From Pogostemon cablin (lineage: Eukaryota > Streptophyta > Magnoliopsida > Lamiales > Lamiaceae), in the NCBI GenBank assembly GCA_023678885.1, contig CM042952.1, positions 31,863,736-31,927,735 on the forward strand: a stretch of 64,000 bases of DNA, written 5' to 3'. The notes under the pieces are model-generated. The model had not been told where the DNA came from. It saw only the letters and a program-made list of their open reading frames with translations, and searched no databases. A program made the position numbers and the translations under genes. This document shows, one piece after another, positions 46,064 through 58,191 of the stretch (position 1 is the first letter of the stretch; every line of letters begins with the position of its first letter).

Positions 46064-46401
46064 AAGTAATTCAAAGTCGTTATAGATATAGCGATGAGAA
46101 ATTGAAATTTCAATAGGAGAATATAGAATAGAAAAGGTCTTCTCGTTCCGTTATTGGAAGCCATCCTCCGCCATCGCCACCCGCTAACTGCCGTCGCACA
46201 CGCCTTCTTCGTTTTCATTTTCATTCCATTTATTGCACGTTTTCCTCTCTCCCTGCATTACACTTTCGCAAAATATTCGATCTACGATACCTTTTCATTT
46301 TTTCCCGTAACGCATTTGGATCAAACAGTGTGTGTAAAAAAATCTAATTAGACGTTTGGCGAACCGACTCGTGGATTATTGGTTTCGGAACTGAATTTTA
46401 G

Positions 46402-48036
46402 ATGGAGAACTTAATACAATTGGTTAACAGACTGCAGAAAGCATGCACTGCGCTTGGCATCATGGTGAGGAGAGCTCGCTGCCGACTCTCTGGGATGCGC
46501 TGCCTTCAATTGCCGTCGTCGGTGGTCAGGTTTGGTTTTGAATCTAATTTAAATCTGCTAATGATGATTCATAGGATATGAGAAGTGCATGTTCTGACTT
46601 TCTGTATTCTTACACACTATGATTAGATCTTTGTCAATATTTTATCACTTGTTATTCGTATTGAAATTCTGATCTACCTCTACCTGTTTTTATTTTAAAT
46701 GATAAAAAATTTACTTTTCATATTCATGCTAGCGATTATTGAGTTTGTTTGGCTAATGTGGTTCTTCATTTAATTTGGTTATTTGGGTTAATTATTATCG
46801 GTTCTTTGACTGATTTATATCTCAATTGTTTGTGATCCTTTCTTCACATGCTGTGCAAAATGGTAGTATTATTGAAATGTATGATGGTAGAATTTTTGCT
46901 GCTATTTTGACAGAACGTCTATATTTTCATTTAAGATATCAAATAAATTCCTGTCAGCATTTCTAGTTTCTTCATTTTATCCATCAACTTGAAGATATGG
47001 GGTTGTAGCTTTGAAAAAAATGTGGTGTTGTTGGTTTTATATTTTTTGCATACCTACACTAATGCATTATACTTGAATGATTGTTAGACTCGCTTATGAT
47101 TTCTGTAGTGGTCACTTTGTATTATGTGGTACGAACTTGCTAATTTCTCCTTTATCTCCATTAGTCGTGGTAACTGAAATTGGTGTCTTATGGTTTCTAG
47201 AGTTTGGGAAAGTCATCGGTACTTGAGAGTGTAGTTGGAAAGGATTTTTTGCCTCGTGGATCTGGTAATTAAACGTGTTTCTATTTTTCTTTCCATCACT
47301 ATATGCAGTGATATTATTTGGAAGTTAGGTGCTATTATGAAAGAGACATGTCTCAAGAATATTGGAATTGATATATTGTATAAAACACAGGTATTGTTAC
47401 TCGACGTCCACTTGTCCTGCAGCTTCATCGAATTGACGATGGTAGAGAATACGCAGAGTTTGGACATCTTCCTCGGAAGAGGTTCACTGATTTTGGTGAG
47501 TTTTTCTAGAGGAATATATTATGGTTAGAATTTACTTATATTTGCCTGCTTATACAATCTCTGATATCTATATTGCACTGTTCCTTTCGTGTATTAAAAA
47601 TTCATTTTTGCATTTCAACAATACCACATTTTCTATCATACTGTCTCCTTTAACTGTAAATATGTTTTGAATTTGCAAATATACATTTTCATTTTATTAT
47701 TGATGCCAATCTGCTTTGTGCAGCTGCTGTGATAAAGGAGATCACAGATGAAACCGATCGAGAGACAGGACGTAGCAAACAAGTATCTACTATTCCTATA
47801 TATCTAAGCATTTATTCCCCTAATGGTGAGTTTGGTAAATAAATTCACACAGGAGAGGAGAAGAGAAGAGAGAAATGAATTTGAAAATGATGTTGTTACA
47901 CTGACAGGGAAGACAATTGGGTAAGATGTTGGATGAGGATCCAGCAGTTATGCAGCGACGTGTATGTATTGCCAAGAGACTGGAGTTGTATAGAGCAGCT
48001 CAAGCAGAGATTGACACTGTAACATGGGCTAAATAA
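46402..48036 (+). pseudogene. DRP1: DRP1 dynamin-related gene remnant, middle deleted
   Basis: Five exon-like blocks: 46402-46529, 47201-47264, 47391-47495, 47724-47825, 47908-48036. Blocks 1-4 encode the start of a plant DRP1 GTPase domain (MENLIQLVNRLQKACTALG; LPTLWDALPSIAVVGGQ in a shifted frame; GKSSVLESVVGKDFLPRG; VTRRPLVLQLHRIDDG; PIYLSIYSPN). Block 5 encodes only the extreme C-terminus of the family (LDEDPAVMQRRVCIAKRLEL, ending EIDTVTWAK). About 450 residues between are missing: most of the GTPase domain, middle domain and GED. A one-base loss near 46460 breaks block 1, and splicing block 4 to block 5 at the visible sites changes frame and stops. The P-loop reads GGQSLGKSS instead of the usual GGQSSGKSS. 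DRP1 proteins act at the cell plate and in endocytosis; this copy cannot. Confidence 0.85.
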
Positions 48037-49030
48037 GGACTCCATATCCCCCTCCCCCCAATTTATGATTCTTTTGTATTCGGATCTGGGTTATTGCCCA
48101 TATGACCCAAATATATCTGAATTTCTATCTACACTAATTTTGTTGGAATGATCTTCATCTTTGCCTACACTATTTTATTGGTTTAGCAATGGGAAGTTCA
48201 ATCGTAAAATTCGATCAAATAACCCCTGGTCAAAGGTTGTCAGAACTATGATTATAAACTGGGTTATATGGCAATTTTTTATTTTAATGTATACAAAATA
48301 ATTGTTCAGGGGAATATTTGATTCACTAAAGTTAGTAGGTGGGTTAATAAAACTCGTAAATGTGATAAATAATGAATGGGTATTAGAATTCTCTTAATTC
48401 TATATTAGTTTCATGGGATATTGTAACACACTTTACCCTCAAGGTTGTATTTTACCGAGCCCCTTGCTTTTTACTAATGGGTTTAGATAAAAATTAAGCC
48501 CAATTAGTATATAAATTTTCTAATTTTTGGAAAATTTTTAAAGCTCAATAAATATTATTAATTCAAAGTAAATCAAACACTCCCTAGGTAAATTAAATAA
48601 TACATATAATTCTTTATGTAAGTATTAGATTTTTTAAATCAATTCATTAATTTGATTTTTATTTCAATTAATTCATTAAAATGAAAAAAGAACTAAAAAA
48701 TAAAGGCTAATTATAGTGTGCACCCATATACAAATATAACCAAAAATATATACAGTTATGAACAATAATGTATACAATTTAATTATTAGTTTTTTAATGA
48801 AAAATTGAGTGTAAAAAATATACAATCATTAAAAAAATATGCATACACTATTGAATAAAAAGTTATACACATATGAATGTTAGTTTTTTTAATGAAAAAC
48901 TTAGTGTGAAAAAAGTATACAATTATTACAAAACACGTATACAAAATAGAATAATATATACACAAAATAGAATAAAAAGTCATACACATATGAGTGCACT
49001 CTTGTGATCGGTGCACCCAGTAAACACTCA
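48037..49030. other. 3' flank and AT-rich intergenic, no gene seen
   Basis: About 48776-49010 contains two diverged copies of a unit with TTAGTTTTTTTAATGAAAAA and GTATACAATTATTA words. A diverged single copy of the 140-bp unit seen next lies at about 48615-48700. No coding frame. Confidence 0.5.
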
Positions 49031-49456
49031 AAAAGAAATTCAATTTAATTTATGTAAGTATTAGAATTTTTTAAATCAATTCATTAATTTGATTTTTATT
49101 TCAATGAATTCATTAAAATGAAAAAGAACTGCTCCTAAAAAAGAAATTCAATTTAATTTGGGATTTGTTGAAAATAAAATCAATTTAATTTATATAAGTA
49201 ATAGAATTTTTTAAATCAATTCATTAATTTGATTTTTATTTCAATGAATTCATTAAAATGAAAAAGAACTGCTCCTAAAAAAGAAATTCAATTTAATTTG
49301 GGATTTGTTGAAAATAAAATCAATTTAATTTATATAAGTAATAGAATTTTTTAAATCAATTCATTAATTTGATTTTTATTTCAATGAATTCATTAAAATG
49401 AAAAAAGAACTGCTCCTAAAAAAGAAATTCAATTTAATTTGGGATTTGTTGAAAAT
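49031..49456 (+). repeat. 140-bp tandem repeat, three copies
   Basis: AGAATTTTTTAAATCAATTC recurs at 49063, 49203 and 49343, an exact 140-base period. Copies 2 and 3 are almost identical (GAAAAAGAACTGCTCC and GGGATTTGTTGAAAAT in each). The array ends 19 bases before the tRNA gene. Confidence 0.95.
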
Positions 49457-49474
49457 ATTTTGGTCTGAATTATA

Positions 49475-49547
49475 TGGAGATGCGGGGAATCGAACCCCGT
49501 GCCTCTCGCATGCGAAGCGAGCGCTCTACCATATGAGCTACATCCCC
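49475..49547 (-). tRNA. tRNA-Ala, anticodon CGC
   Basis: 73 bases on the minus strand. The acceptor stem GGGGATG pairs with CATCTCC, with discriminator A. The D arm has GTAGCTCATATGGTAGAGC (box A), the anticodon stem CTCGC/GCGAG encloses loop TTCGCAT, and the T arm GGGGTTCGATTCCCC contains box B. The sequence differs from the common plant tRNA-Ala(AGC) by few bases. No intron and no encoded CCA, as expected for a nuclear gene. Confidence 0.95.
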
Positions 49548-50173
49548 ATTTGATTTTAAAATTAAATAATTTAAAATATAAATGAAATTTATGTCTTTGT
49601 TATGTATTTATAAGAGGACTTATTCAAGTCTATATACTGATTGCGCAAGTCATTTTCGAAGTTTAGGAGTTTAATATTTTAGTAACAATTTCTTAAAACT
49701 CGGTAATACTCTGTATTGTTCATTTTAATTGCTCTTGTGAAAGCTGTATTATTTGTTTTACAATTAATTTGGTGACTTGATTGATGGTTTTACTTAGAAG
49801 GTATTAAAGATAATTAGTGAATTAGTGCAAGTTAGCCAATTCATCAGTTTCATAATGATGACAGCAAACCTCAATATTTTCCAGATTTTAAAGCAATCCA
49901 ACCTCCGAATATATTATAAATTTTAAATGGAGTAATTAAAAAGTTAATGACTGAGATAAACATGGTGGAGGGTTTATTCCTCAGTTGGAAGGGTTTGGCG
50001 GGAATGATGATCAGTCGCCACCTCCAACCACCGTACTCAGCCCCACCCTTACCATCCATCACTTAAGCTTCAAAATGAATTCAAAAAACCCATCCACCAA
50101 ACAACTCTTTACAAAATTCATTGCCTTCATTTTCTCTACACATTTCACTTTTTTGAAGTTTCCTTGCTCTACA
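49548..50173. other. intergenic, promoter side of the b561 remnant
   Basis: No gene seen. An in-frame ATG at 50074 upstream of 50174 would give a longer N-terminus, but the signal peptide fits the 50174 start better. Confidence 0.45.
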
Positions 50174-51126
50174 ATGGTGGAAAGTTCAAGAATCTTGCTA
50201 TCAAAATTGAGCTGGGTTCTTGTGATGTGTATTAGTTTGTTAGACTCGAATGTTGTGATACAAGGGGCTCAATCGGACACTGAAATTACTAATGGACTCT
50301 GCAACTCCGATCTCACTTCATTTCTTCCTTTCCCATACAGCAATTTACCTCACATGGTCTGCAAACCACTTTGGAACTCATACTTGCTAAGGGTAAGTTT
50401 ACTGATAATCTGTTTTTATTAATTTAGATCAATCTCATAACAATGTAATCTATGTGTGTGTTTTAAAATGTTGGATAAAAAGTTTGAAGCTCATTAAGAT
50501 TATGAGTTACTGTACTAAACGTCTAAACTTTAGTATGGACTGAAAGGCAGACTTATGTATCTGCTTTTATAGAATGTTGACAAGGCAAATATTAAGCTAT
50601 GTAAATGGGGTAAAATTACAGTATTCCAAGTCCAATGAAAATGAGATCACCATTGTGTTATCAACCATATACACCAGCGGATGGGTTGGAATCGGCTTTT
50701 CCATAGACGGAAAAATGCTGAATTCTAGCTGCATTGTGGGATGGGTGAATCTTGAAGGCCAAGGAAGAATAAAACAATATCATATTCTTTGATTTCTCAT
50801 CAGCTCTACTTTCTCCTTTGATCATCTTATAGTTTATTACAACATATACTTTGCATCATAGTTATTGGCATGTGTGTGAAGAACTCTGTTTCTTTGTTTT
50901 TGTTCCTCTTACATGAATTGACATCAACAATGTAACAATTGCTTTCTTCAACTTCTTGTTACAGGTAAAACACATTCACCTGGTATTTTTAAAGACAGGA
51001 GGACTCATGGGACATTGGCTATACTAGCATGTGGATTTTTTCTCCCAGTTGGAGCAATTTATCGAAAGTTCTAGAATTGGTACCACAACTGGCTAGGAAG
51101 GATTTGCCTTTTCTTTGCAGGTGCAG
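50174..51126 (+). pseudogene. cytochrome b561/DOMON gene, truncated and decayed
   Basis: Exon 1 (50174-50392) encodes a signal peptide and the start of the DOMON domain (CNSDLTSFLPFPYSNLPHMV, KPLWNSYLLR). Exon 2 (50622-50792) continues it in phase 0 (ITIVLSTIYTSGWVGIGFS, SSCIVGWVNLEGQGRIKQY) but stops at 50790. A later block (50965-51126) encodes the start of the b561 core (RRTHGTLAILACGFFLPVGA, with the conserved His after Thr) and hits TAG at 51072. Intact plant CYBDOM proteins have a full DOMON domain and about five to six membrane helices. Here roughly 60 DOMON residues and most helices are missing. The Copia element begins 72 bases later and no b561 exon is visible beyond it. These proteins carry electrons across membranes using ascorbate; this copy is non-functional by inference. 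Confidence 0.8.
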
Positions 51127-51193
51127 GTAAAATAAACATCCTGCATTTTCACTTAATTCGATGGAGCGTGAAATATCACTATAATATAGAGGT

Positions 51194-51198
51194 AGTCA
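51194..51198 (+). repeat. 5-bp target-site duplication, left (AGTCA)
   Basis: AGTCA directly precedes the 5' LTR and is repeated directly after the 3' LTR at 56772-56776. Confidence 0.95.
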
Positions 51199-51952
51199 TG
51201 TTGGGCTTGCCCCAAATATTGGCCCAAAATAATTGATGAAAAGAAGCCCAACAGGAATTGAAGGATATGACCCAACTTTAATTAATATGTTTGGTAATTG
51301 TGGCCCAAGATGAAACCCACTTGTGGGTTGATTAAGTTTGCTGATGGCGTGAATTGGCAAGGAGTAGGAGGAGCAGAAAGAAATATACAGAATAGAGGGG
51401 AAGAAAACAGGGGAGGAGGAAAGAGGGTTTCGGGAGAAGCTATTCGATTTGGAGGTCCGTTTCTTCACCGTTCCACTTCAAATTTCAAGGGGGAGTTCGT
51501 GGTGACGTTCTCTACACATTGATCGGAGTGAATTTCGTAGAAACATCTCCAAGGGTGCAAATGAGAATTGGGTGACACGTATTCTGTTTGTGCTATTTTA
51601 TTCTCTTTTCTTCCATTGTTGTCTTGCATTCCAAGAGGGATTCTCTTGAGGCTATTTTGGTGATTCTGTGGTATTCCTCTATTATTAATAGAGAGATTGG
51701 ACTGTGTAACTCTTACTTGATTAGTGGATTATTTCCTGGACTGGGTCCCGTGGTTTTTACCCTCAACTTGAGGGGTTTTCCACGTTAAAATCGTTGGTGT
51801 TAATTTCACATATTTCTTGCATATTTATTTAGTTATGGTTTTTGCCCTATTCTAAGGAAGTGGAGGTTTTGAAGCATTGATATAGATTATTGGGAGCTTT
51901 GTGTTTCCGCTGTGCTAAATATATCTTTGCATTATTGTCTTTTTCCACGACA
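51199..51952 (+). repeat. 5' LTR of the Copia element
   Basis: Starts TGTTGGGCTTG and ends CCACGACA. Identical to the 3' LTR except at 51251. The short open frames in it repeat in the other LTR and are not genes. Confidence 0.97.
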
Positions 51953-51965
51953 GTGGTATCAAAGC
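51953..51965 (+). promoter_or_regulatory. primer-binding site of the Copia element
   Basis: GTGGTATCAAAGC directly follows the 5' LTR. It is the tRNA-iMet-type primer site with one change from the usual TGGTATCAGAGC. Confidence 0.8.
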
Positions 51966-51983
51966 TGAGGTTAGGCAGAAACC

Positions 51984-54900
51984 ATGGAGGGGCAGTGGTT
52001 CTATGATTAAGCTTAATGCTGAGAATTATTCAGTATGGAATCCTATGATGGAGGATTTACTTTACTGCAAAGATTTGTATGACCCTATTGATGGGAAAGA
52101 TGCTAAGCCGGATGACATGGATGATAAAGCATGGGAGAAGCTTAGTAGAAAAACAATTGGTACAATCAGGCAGTGGGTAGATATCAGTGTTTTTCATCAC
52201 GTGGCTAAAGAGACTGACCCAAGTGAATTATGGAAAAAATTGCAAGAATTGTATGAGAGAAAGAATGCACAGAACAAAGCATTTGTTATCAGAAAGTTAG
52301 TAAACTTGAAGTATAAAGATGGGAGTTCTGTGGCAGAGCACTTGAATGTATTTCAAGACATGGTGAATCAGCTTTCTACCATGAAAATTGTTTTTGATGA
52401 TGAAGTGCAGGCTTTATTTCTATTGAGTTCTCTACCAGATAGCTGGGAGACTATGGTAGTGACACTCAGTAATACAGCTCCGAATGGAAAGTTGACATTG
52501 AACACAGTCAAAGAAAGTATGTTCAATGAAGAGACTAGAAGAAAGGAAGTAGGGGCTAGTTCTTCACAGACACTTGTCACAGAAAATAGAGGTAGAAGCA
52601 AGAGCATAGGACATAAAGGCCGTGGTAAATCAAAAGACAAAGACAGGTCTAAGTCAAAAGAAAAATTCAAGTGCTATCATTGTGGTGGTGCAAATCACAT
52701 AAAAAGAAATTGTAGACTCTGGAAAGAGAAGAAAGAGGGAAATCAGAAGAAATCAGAGGATAAGAACACGGCAGCCATTGCCACACATTCCGATGATGAT
52801 CAGACTGTAGTTTGTGTCAGTGATGAGTGTTGTCATGTAGAGGATCCCGATGTAGAGTGGATTGTTGATTCGGGTGCTTCTCATCACTGCGCTCCAAAGA
52901 GAGAGTTGTTTACAAGCTACAAAGCAGGAGACTTTGGGCACTTGTTCATGGGGAACAAGAGTGTTGCACCAGTTGTCGGTATTGGTGACATGATTGTTGA
53001 GACTGAATTGGGTTACACGTTGACATTGAAAAATGTGAGACATATCCCGCAGTTGCGCCACAACTTGATTGCTGTTAATGTACTTGACAAAGAAGGATTC
53101 GAGCAGAAATTTGCAAATGGCAATTGGAGGCTAATCAAAGGTTCTTTGTTGGTTGGCAAAGGGAAGCTTTGTTGTACACTTTACAGGACAAAGCTCAAGA
53201 TTGCTCAAGACCAGTTATTAGCAGCTGTTGATGATTCTTCCCCGAATTTGTGGCACAACAGACTTGGGCATATGAGTGAGAAAGGATTGCAAATCCTAGC
53301 CAAGAAGTCTCTGATCCCCACTACACAAGGTAAGTCACTTAACCCTTGTGATTATTGTTTATTTGGTAAACAAACTAGAATTTCTTTTCGTTCAAATTTT
53401 AAACGAAAGAATGACGTATTGGAACTAATACATTCTGATGTTTGTGGTCCTCTCGAGGTGGAGTCCCTAGGTGGAAATAAATATTTCCTCACTTTCATTG
53501 ATGATGCTTCACGCAAAGTTTGGGTGTATTTTTTGAAGAACAAGAGTGAAGTATTTCAGATTTTTCAAAAGTTCCACACCATGGTTGAAAGACAGACAGG
53601 AAAGCTACTAAAGTGTCTGAGAACTGATAATGGCGGTGAATACACTTCCAGAGAGTTCAAAGAATATTGTGCTCGACATGGTGTGAGACATGAGAAAACA
53701 GAGTCCGGTACTCCTCAGCATAATGGTGTAGCAGAAAGAATGAACAGAACCATTATGGAGAAAGTTAGATGTATGCTAAGGTTGGCTAAACTCCCAAAAT
53801 CTTTTTGGGGTGAAGCCGTGTTGACTGCTTGCAACTTGATCAACAGATCCCCGTCAGTTCCTTTGGAAGGTGATATTCCGGAGAGGGTGTGGAGTGGGAA
53901 GGATGTCTCATATTCCCACTTGAAGGTGTTCGGATGCAAGGCTTTTGTGCATATACCGAAGGAGCAAAGAAGCAAGCTGGATAGCAAATCTATACCTTGT
54001 ATATTTGTTGGCTATGGAGATGAGGAGTTCGGATACAGATTATGGGATTCAGAGAAGAGGACTATTATCAGAAGCAGAGATGTCATTTTTCATGAAAATG
54101 AAATCATGGAAGATTTGAAAAGGGGGAATAGCACTACACAGATGCCTACAGGTGTAGTTGATTTAACACCAGATAAGATTCCTACCATTGATGCTAGAGA
54201 TGGTGGAGAAGAAGCTGAAAATGAAAATGAAGTTGAGACTGAAGATGGTGAGCAGATAGCAATTGAGCCTGATCCAGTTGAGCCAGATACGGACAACGTG
54301 GAACAGGAATTACAACATGTACCACCAGAAAATTCAGGTGAGCAGGGTGAAAGACCTGTGAGAAGCCGGAGACCAAATACACTATATCCGAGTTCAGAGT
54401 GGGCATTGATCACTGATGATGGGGAGCCGGAGACTTTCCAAGAAGTACAGTCTATGAAAGACAAGAATCAGTGGTTTGAGGCAATGCAAGAAGAGATGAG
54501 TTCTTTGCATAAAAATGAAACTTATGATTTGGTTGAGCTTCCGAAAGGCAAGAGAGTTCTAAGGAACAAGTGGGTTTTCAAGCTAAAGAAAGATGGAGAT
54601 AAGATAGTGAGACACAAGGCAAGATTGGTTGTCAAGGGATTTACTCAGAAGAAAGGAGTAGACTTTGATGAGATATTTTCACCGGTAGTGAAGATGACTT
54701 CCATCCGTATTGTCTTGGGACTGGCAGCTAGCTTGGACCTTGAGATTGAACAACTTGATGTTCGAACAGCATTCTTGCATGGAGAATTGAATGAACAGAT
54801 TTACATGAACCAGCCGGAAGGATTTGAGGTTAAAGGGCAGGAGCACTTGGTTTGCAAACTGAGGAAAAGTTTGTATGGCTTGAAGCAAGCCTCAAGACAG

Positions 54901-55979
54901 TGGTATAAAAGGTTTGATTCTTTTATGGCTAGCCAGAGTTATAGAAGAACGGAGGCAGATCATTGTGTTTATGTCAAACACTTCCCGGATGGTAATTTTA
55001 TTATTTTACTGCTTTATGTTGATGATATGTTGATTGTGGGAAAGAATATTGTGATGATTAGCAGGTTGAAGGAAGAGATGTCTAAATCTTTTGACATGAA
55101 AGATTTGGGTTCAGCGAAGCAGATATTAGGAATGGAGATTCTTCGTGACAGAAAGGCGGGAAGATTGTGGTTGTCACAGGAGAAGCATATTGAGAAGGTG
55201 CTTGAGAGGTTCAACATGAAGCATGCTAAACCCGTGTCCACGCCACTTGCTAATCACTTTAAATTGAGTAAAGGATCGTGTCCCACAACCAAAGATCAGA
55301 AGAATGAGATGGCAACAATACCTTACTCCTCTGCAGTTGGTTCTTTGATGTATGCCATGGTATGCACGAGGTCAGATATTGCTCAAGCTGTTAGCTTGGT
55401 GAGCAGATTTCTTTCCAATCCTGGGAAAGAACATTGGGAAGCTGTGAAGTGGATCTTCAGATATTTGAGAGGGACTTCAAAATTATGTTTGAGTTTTGGA
55501 GGTTCAAAGCCAAAACTTGAAGGATTTGTAGATGCTGATATGGCAGGTGATCTCGATGGGAGAAAATCAACTTCAGGCTACTTATTTACATTTGCAGGGG
55601 AGCTATCTCATGGCAATCAAAGTTGCAGAAGTGTGTTGCCTTATCTACTACAGAGGCAGAGTATATTGCAGCAAATGAAGCTGGAAAAGAAATGATGTGG
55701 ATTAAAAGACTTTTCCAGGATTTGGGATTAAAGCAGGATGAGTATATAGTATTCTGTGATAGTCAGAGTGCTATAGACTTGAGCAAGAATTCCATGTATC
55801 ATGCTCGGACGAAGCATATTGATGTGAGGTACCATTGGCTCAGAATGGTACTGGAGAAGCAGCTTATGAAGCTGGAAAAAATTCACACTGACAATAATCC
55901 CGCGGATATGATGACTAAAGTCGTTACCCGCGAGAAGCATGAATTGTGTGCCGGATTGGCCGGCATGAGCTCGAGATAG
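51984..55979 (+). pseudogene. Copia gag-pol polyprotein, two frameshifts
   Basis: The main frame 52003-55695 (1230 codons) shows, in order: gag (UBN2-like), zinc knuckle CYHCGGANHIKRNC near residue 223, protease WIVDSGASHH near 286, integrase HNRLGH with DVCGPL and LRTDNGGEY, reverse transcriptase LYVDDMLIV near 1005, and RNase H start GFVDADMAGD. The rest of RNase H (ALSTTEAEYIA, to stop 55977) is in another frame at 55623-55979. The change is in a G run at 55597-55600. A second G run at 51989-51992 separates the apparent first ATG (51984) from the main frame, which leaves ATG 52003 as the start. Both shifts are one base in G homopolymers. The domain order and motifs fit Copia, probably the Tork-type lineage (less sure). 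Confidence 0.92.
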
Positions 55980-56017
55980 GTGTGATGATACAGCCAATTA
56001 TTTGGGGAGGGGGAGAT

Positions 56018-56771
56018 TGTTGGGCTTGCCCCAAATATTGGCCCAAAATAATTGATGAAAAGAAGCCCAGCAGGAATTGAAGGATATGACCCAACTTTAA
56101 TTAATATGTTTGGTAATTGTGGCCCAAGATGAAACCCACTTGTGGGTTGATTAAGTTTGCTGATGGCGTGAATTGGCAAGGAGTAGGAGGAGCAGAAAGA
56201 AATATACAGAATAGAGGGGAAGAAAACAGGGGAGGAGGAAAGAGGGTTTCGGGAGAAGCTATTCGATTTGGAGGTCCGTTTCTTCACCGTTCCACTTCAA
56301 ATTTCAAGGGGGAGTTCGTGGTGACGTTCTCTACACATTGATCGGAGTGAATTTCGTAGAAACATCTCCAAGGGTGCAAATGAGAATTGGGTGACACGTA
56401 TTCTGTTTGTGCTATTTTATTCTCTTTTCTTCCATTGTTGTCTTGCATTCCAAGAGGGATTCTCTTGAGGCTATTTTGGTGATTCTGTGGTATTCCTCTA
56501 TTATTAATAGAGAGATTGGACTGTGTAACTCTTACTTGATTAGTGGATTATTTCCTGGACTGGGTCCCGTGGTTTTTACCCTCAACTTGAGGGGTTTTCC
56601 ACGTTAAAATCGTTGGTGTTAATTTCACATATTTCTTGCATATTTATTTAGTTATGGTTTTTGCCCTATTCTAAGGAAGTGGAGGTTTTGAAGCATTGAT
56701 ATAGATTATTGGGAGCTTTGTGTTTCCGCTGTGCTAAATATATCTTTGCATTATTGTCTTTTTCCACGACA
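56018..56771 (+). repeat. 3' LTR of the Copia element
   Basis: 754 bases, same ends as the 5' LTR; one visible difference at 56070. Followed by AGTCA. Confidence 0.97.
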
Positions 56772-57600
56772 AGTCACACACTCTTTGCCTAGTTTCTTCA
56801 TATAGTTATTGGTTTGTGCTTGTGGGTTCGAGCAAGAACCTACAACCTCCCTCGGAATCTACTTGTTAGGATTAACTAACTTTGTTTCTTTACCATGGAA
56901 GCACACAACACTTCATACATATGTATATCTTAATCTTAAAGATTAGATATGTGAGTAACACTGTAAGGACTGTTTGGTTTAGGTGTGCACCTGATGATCA
57001 TATTTTTGGGGGAAAAGAATTGGCTATCTCCCATACATACTCTTTCTAGCAACTTCAACTGAGAAGATGACAGGGTGAAAATCAATGTTCTACCCTTCAA
57101 AGTTTTGTGTGATTTCTTTTAGGAACTTCTCAGCATTTTAACATCATGAAACTACTGTAAAAGAAATTACTACTGTTTTGTGTGGAGTAGATATAGTTGA
57201 AAATGTGAACTTTTTGTACAATATTGCTTTGTGGAAATAGATGACTACTGTTTAAAACGAATCATTGTATTAATTTCCTTTTTTTTTTTTAGTCAACGAT
57301 AATTTACAAAACAAAGCCTTTAGTAGTGGACAGTGGGGTTATTCATAGTAACAATATTGTTTATGAATAAACGTTGAATATTATGGAAAAGAAATTCACA
57401 AAAAAACAAAGTCGACGCAAAGAAAAGATTAGTGAAAATCAAACAAATACTTTGCATAGCCGGCAAAAAGGAATAATTTATTTCATAAATAGTGAAACTA
57501 TCCTTTTATTATGTTCTATCGCATGCTTGCAACAATATAGACGTTGTATGATTATTATTTTAATTATTTTTATTTAGAAAATGCATAAGCTATATCGCAT
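56772..57600. other. downstream flank of the Copia insertion, no gene seen
   Basis: Begins with the AGTCA duplication. No b561 exon is recognisable here, so the 3' half of that gene was probably lost before or apart from the insertion. The open frame at 57374-57577 is AT-rich and featureless. Confidence 0.5.
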
Positions 57601-57931
57601 CCAGTGACGGATCCAAAAAATCGCGGTGGGGTGAATTAAGTTTATTAAAGAAAATAAAAATAATAAAAATTAAAAAATTATATATATTCACACACAACTT
57701 ATCTTCTTGAAAGGACGAAAGATGAGCTAAATTTTAATATTTATTATAATATACTCATAGAATATATATATAATTTAAGAAGATATATTTATTTTTTAAC
57801 TTTATTTAGATGGACTTAAAATATTTTTAAATTGGACTAAACTTAAAAACACAAATTATTTAAATTATTTACCTATGATATAATGAGTTTTTGGGGGCAT
57901 CCTGAGACTGTCCCAACATACATCCGCCCCT
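57601..57931. mobile_element. hAT-like MITE (CAGTGACGGAT...CCGCCCCT)
   Basis: The left tip CCAGTGACGGATCC and right tip CATCCGCCCCT are diverged inverted repeats. Flanks TATCGCAT and TATCGTCT agree at 6 of 8 positions, fitting an old 8-bp duplication. A related tip (GGGCGGATTTAGG) starts near 58782. Confidence 0.45.
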
Positions 57932-58191
57932 TATCGTCTCTCAAAATACAAAGTACGCAATGTTATTATTAAACTTTTATTTAAACCTCAATTTAAATTC
58001 TAAGTTCGATATATACTTTCGTGAGTTGGTTACTCGTTCACTCAGGGATATAAGGCGTTCAAGGTTATGTATTTTAATTCATAAGATATTATTTTTTCAA
58101 TAAAAAAATTTATTGAAATATAAACGATATTAATTATTGAATAAGAAAAATATTTTTTTAAAAAAATTAAGGATATAAAATTTTTAGAGAC

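Larger units (their letters stand above)
51199..56771 (+). mobile_element. full-length Ty1/Copia LTR retrotransposon, recent
   Basis: 5573 bases: 754-base LTR, primer-binding site, one gag-pol frame in PR-IN-RT-RNaseH order, polypurine tract (GGGGAGGGGGAGAT just before 56018), 754-base LTR. A perfect 5-bp duplication AGTCA flanks it. The two LTRs differ at one position that I can see (51251 A versus 56070 G), so the insertion is young. It sits just beyond the last visible b561 exon fragment, in the same orientation as that gene. Confidence 0.97.

Noticed and set aside
51196..51788. Open frames in the LTR, repeated at 55883-56607
   Set aside because: They occur in both LTRs only because the LTRs are identical; they are not genes.
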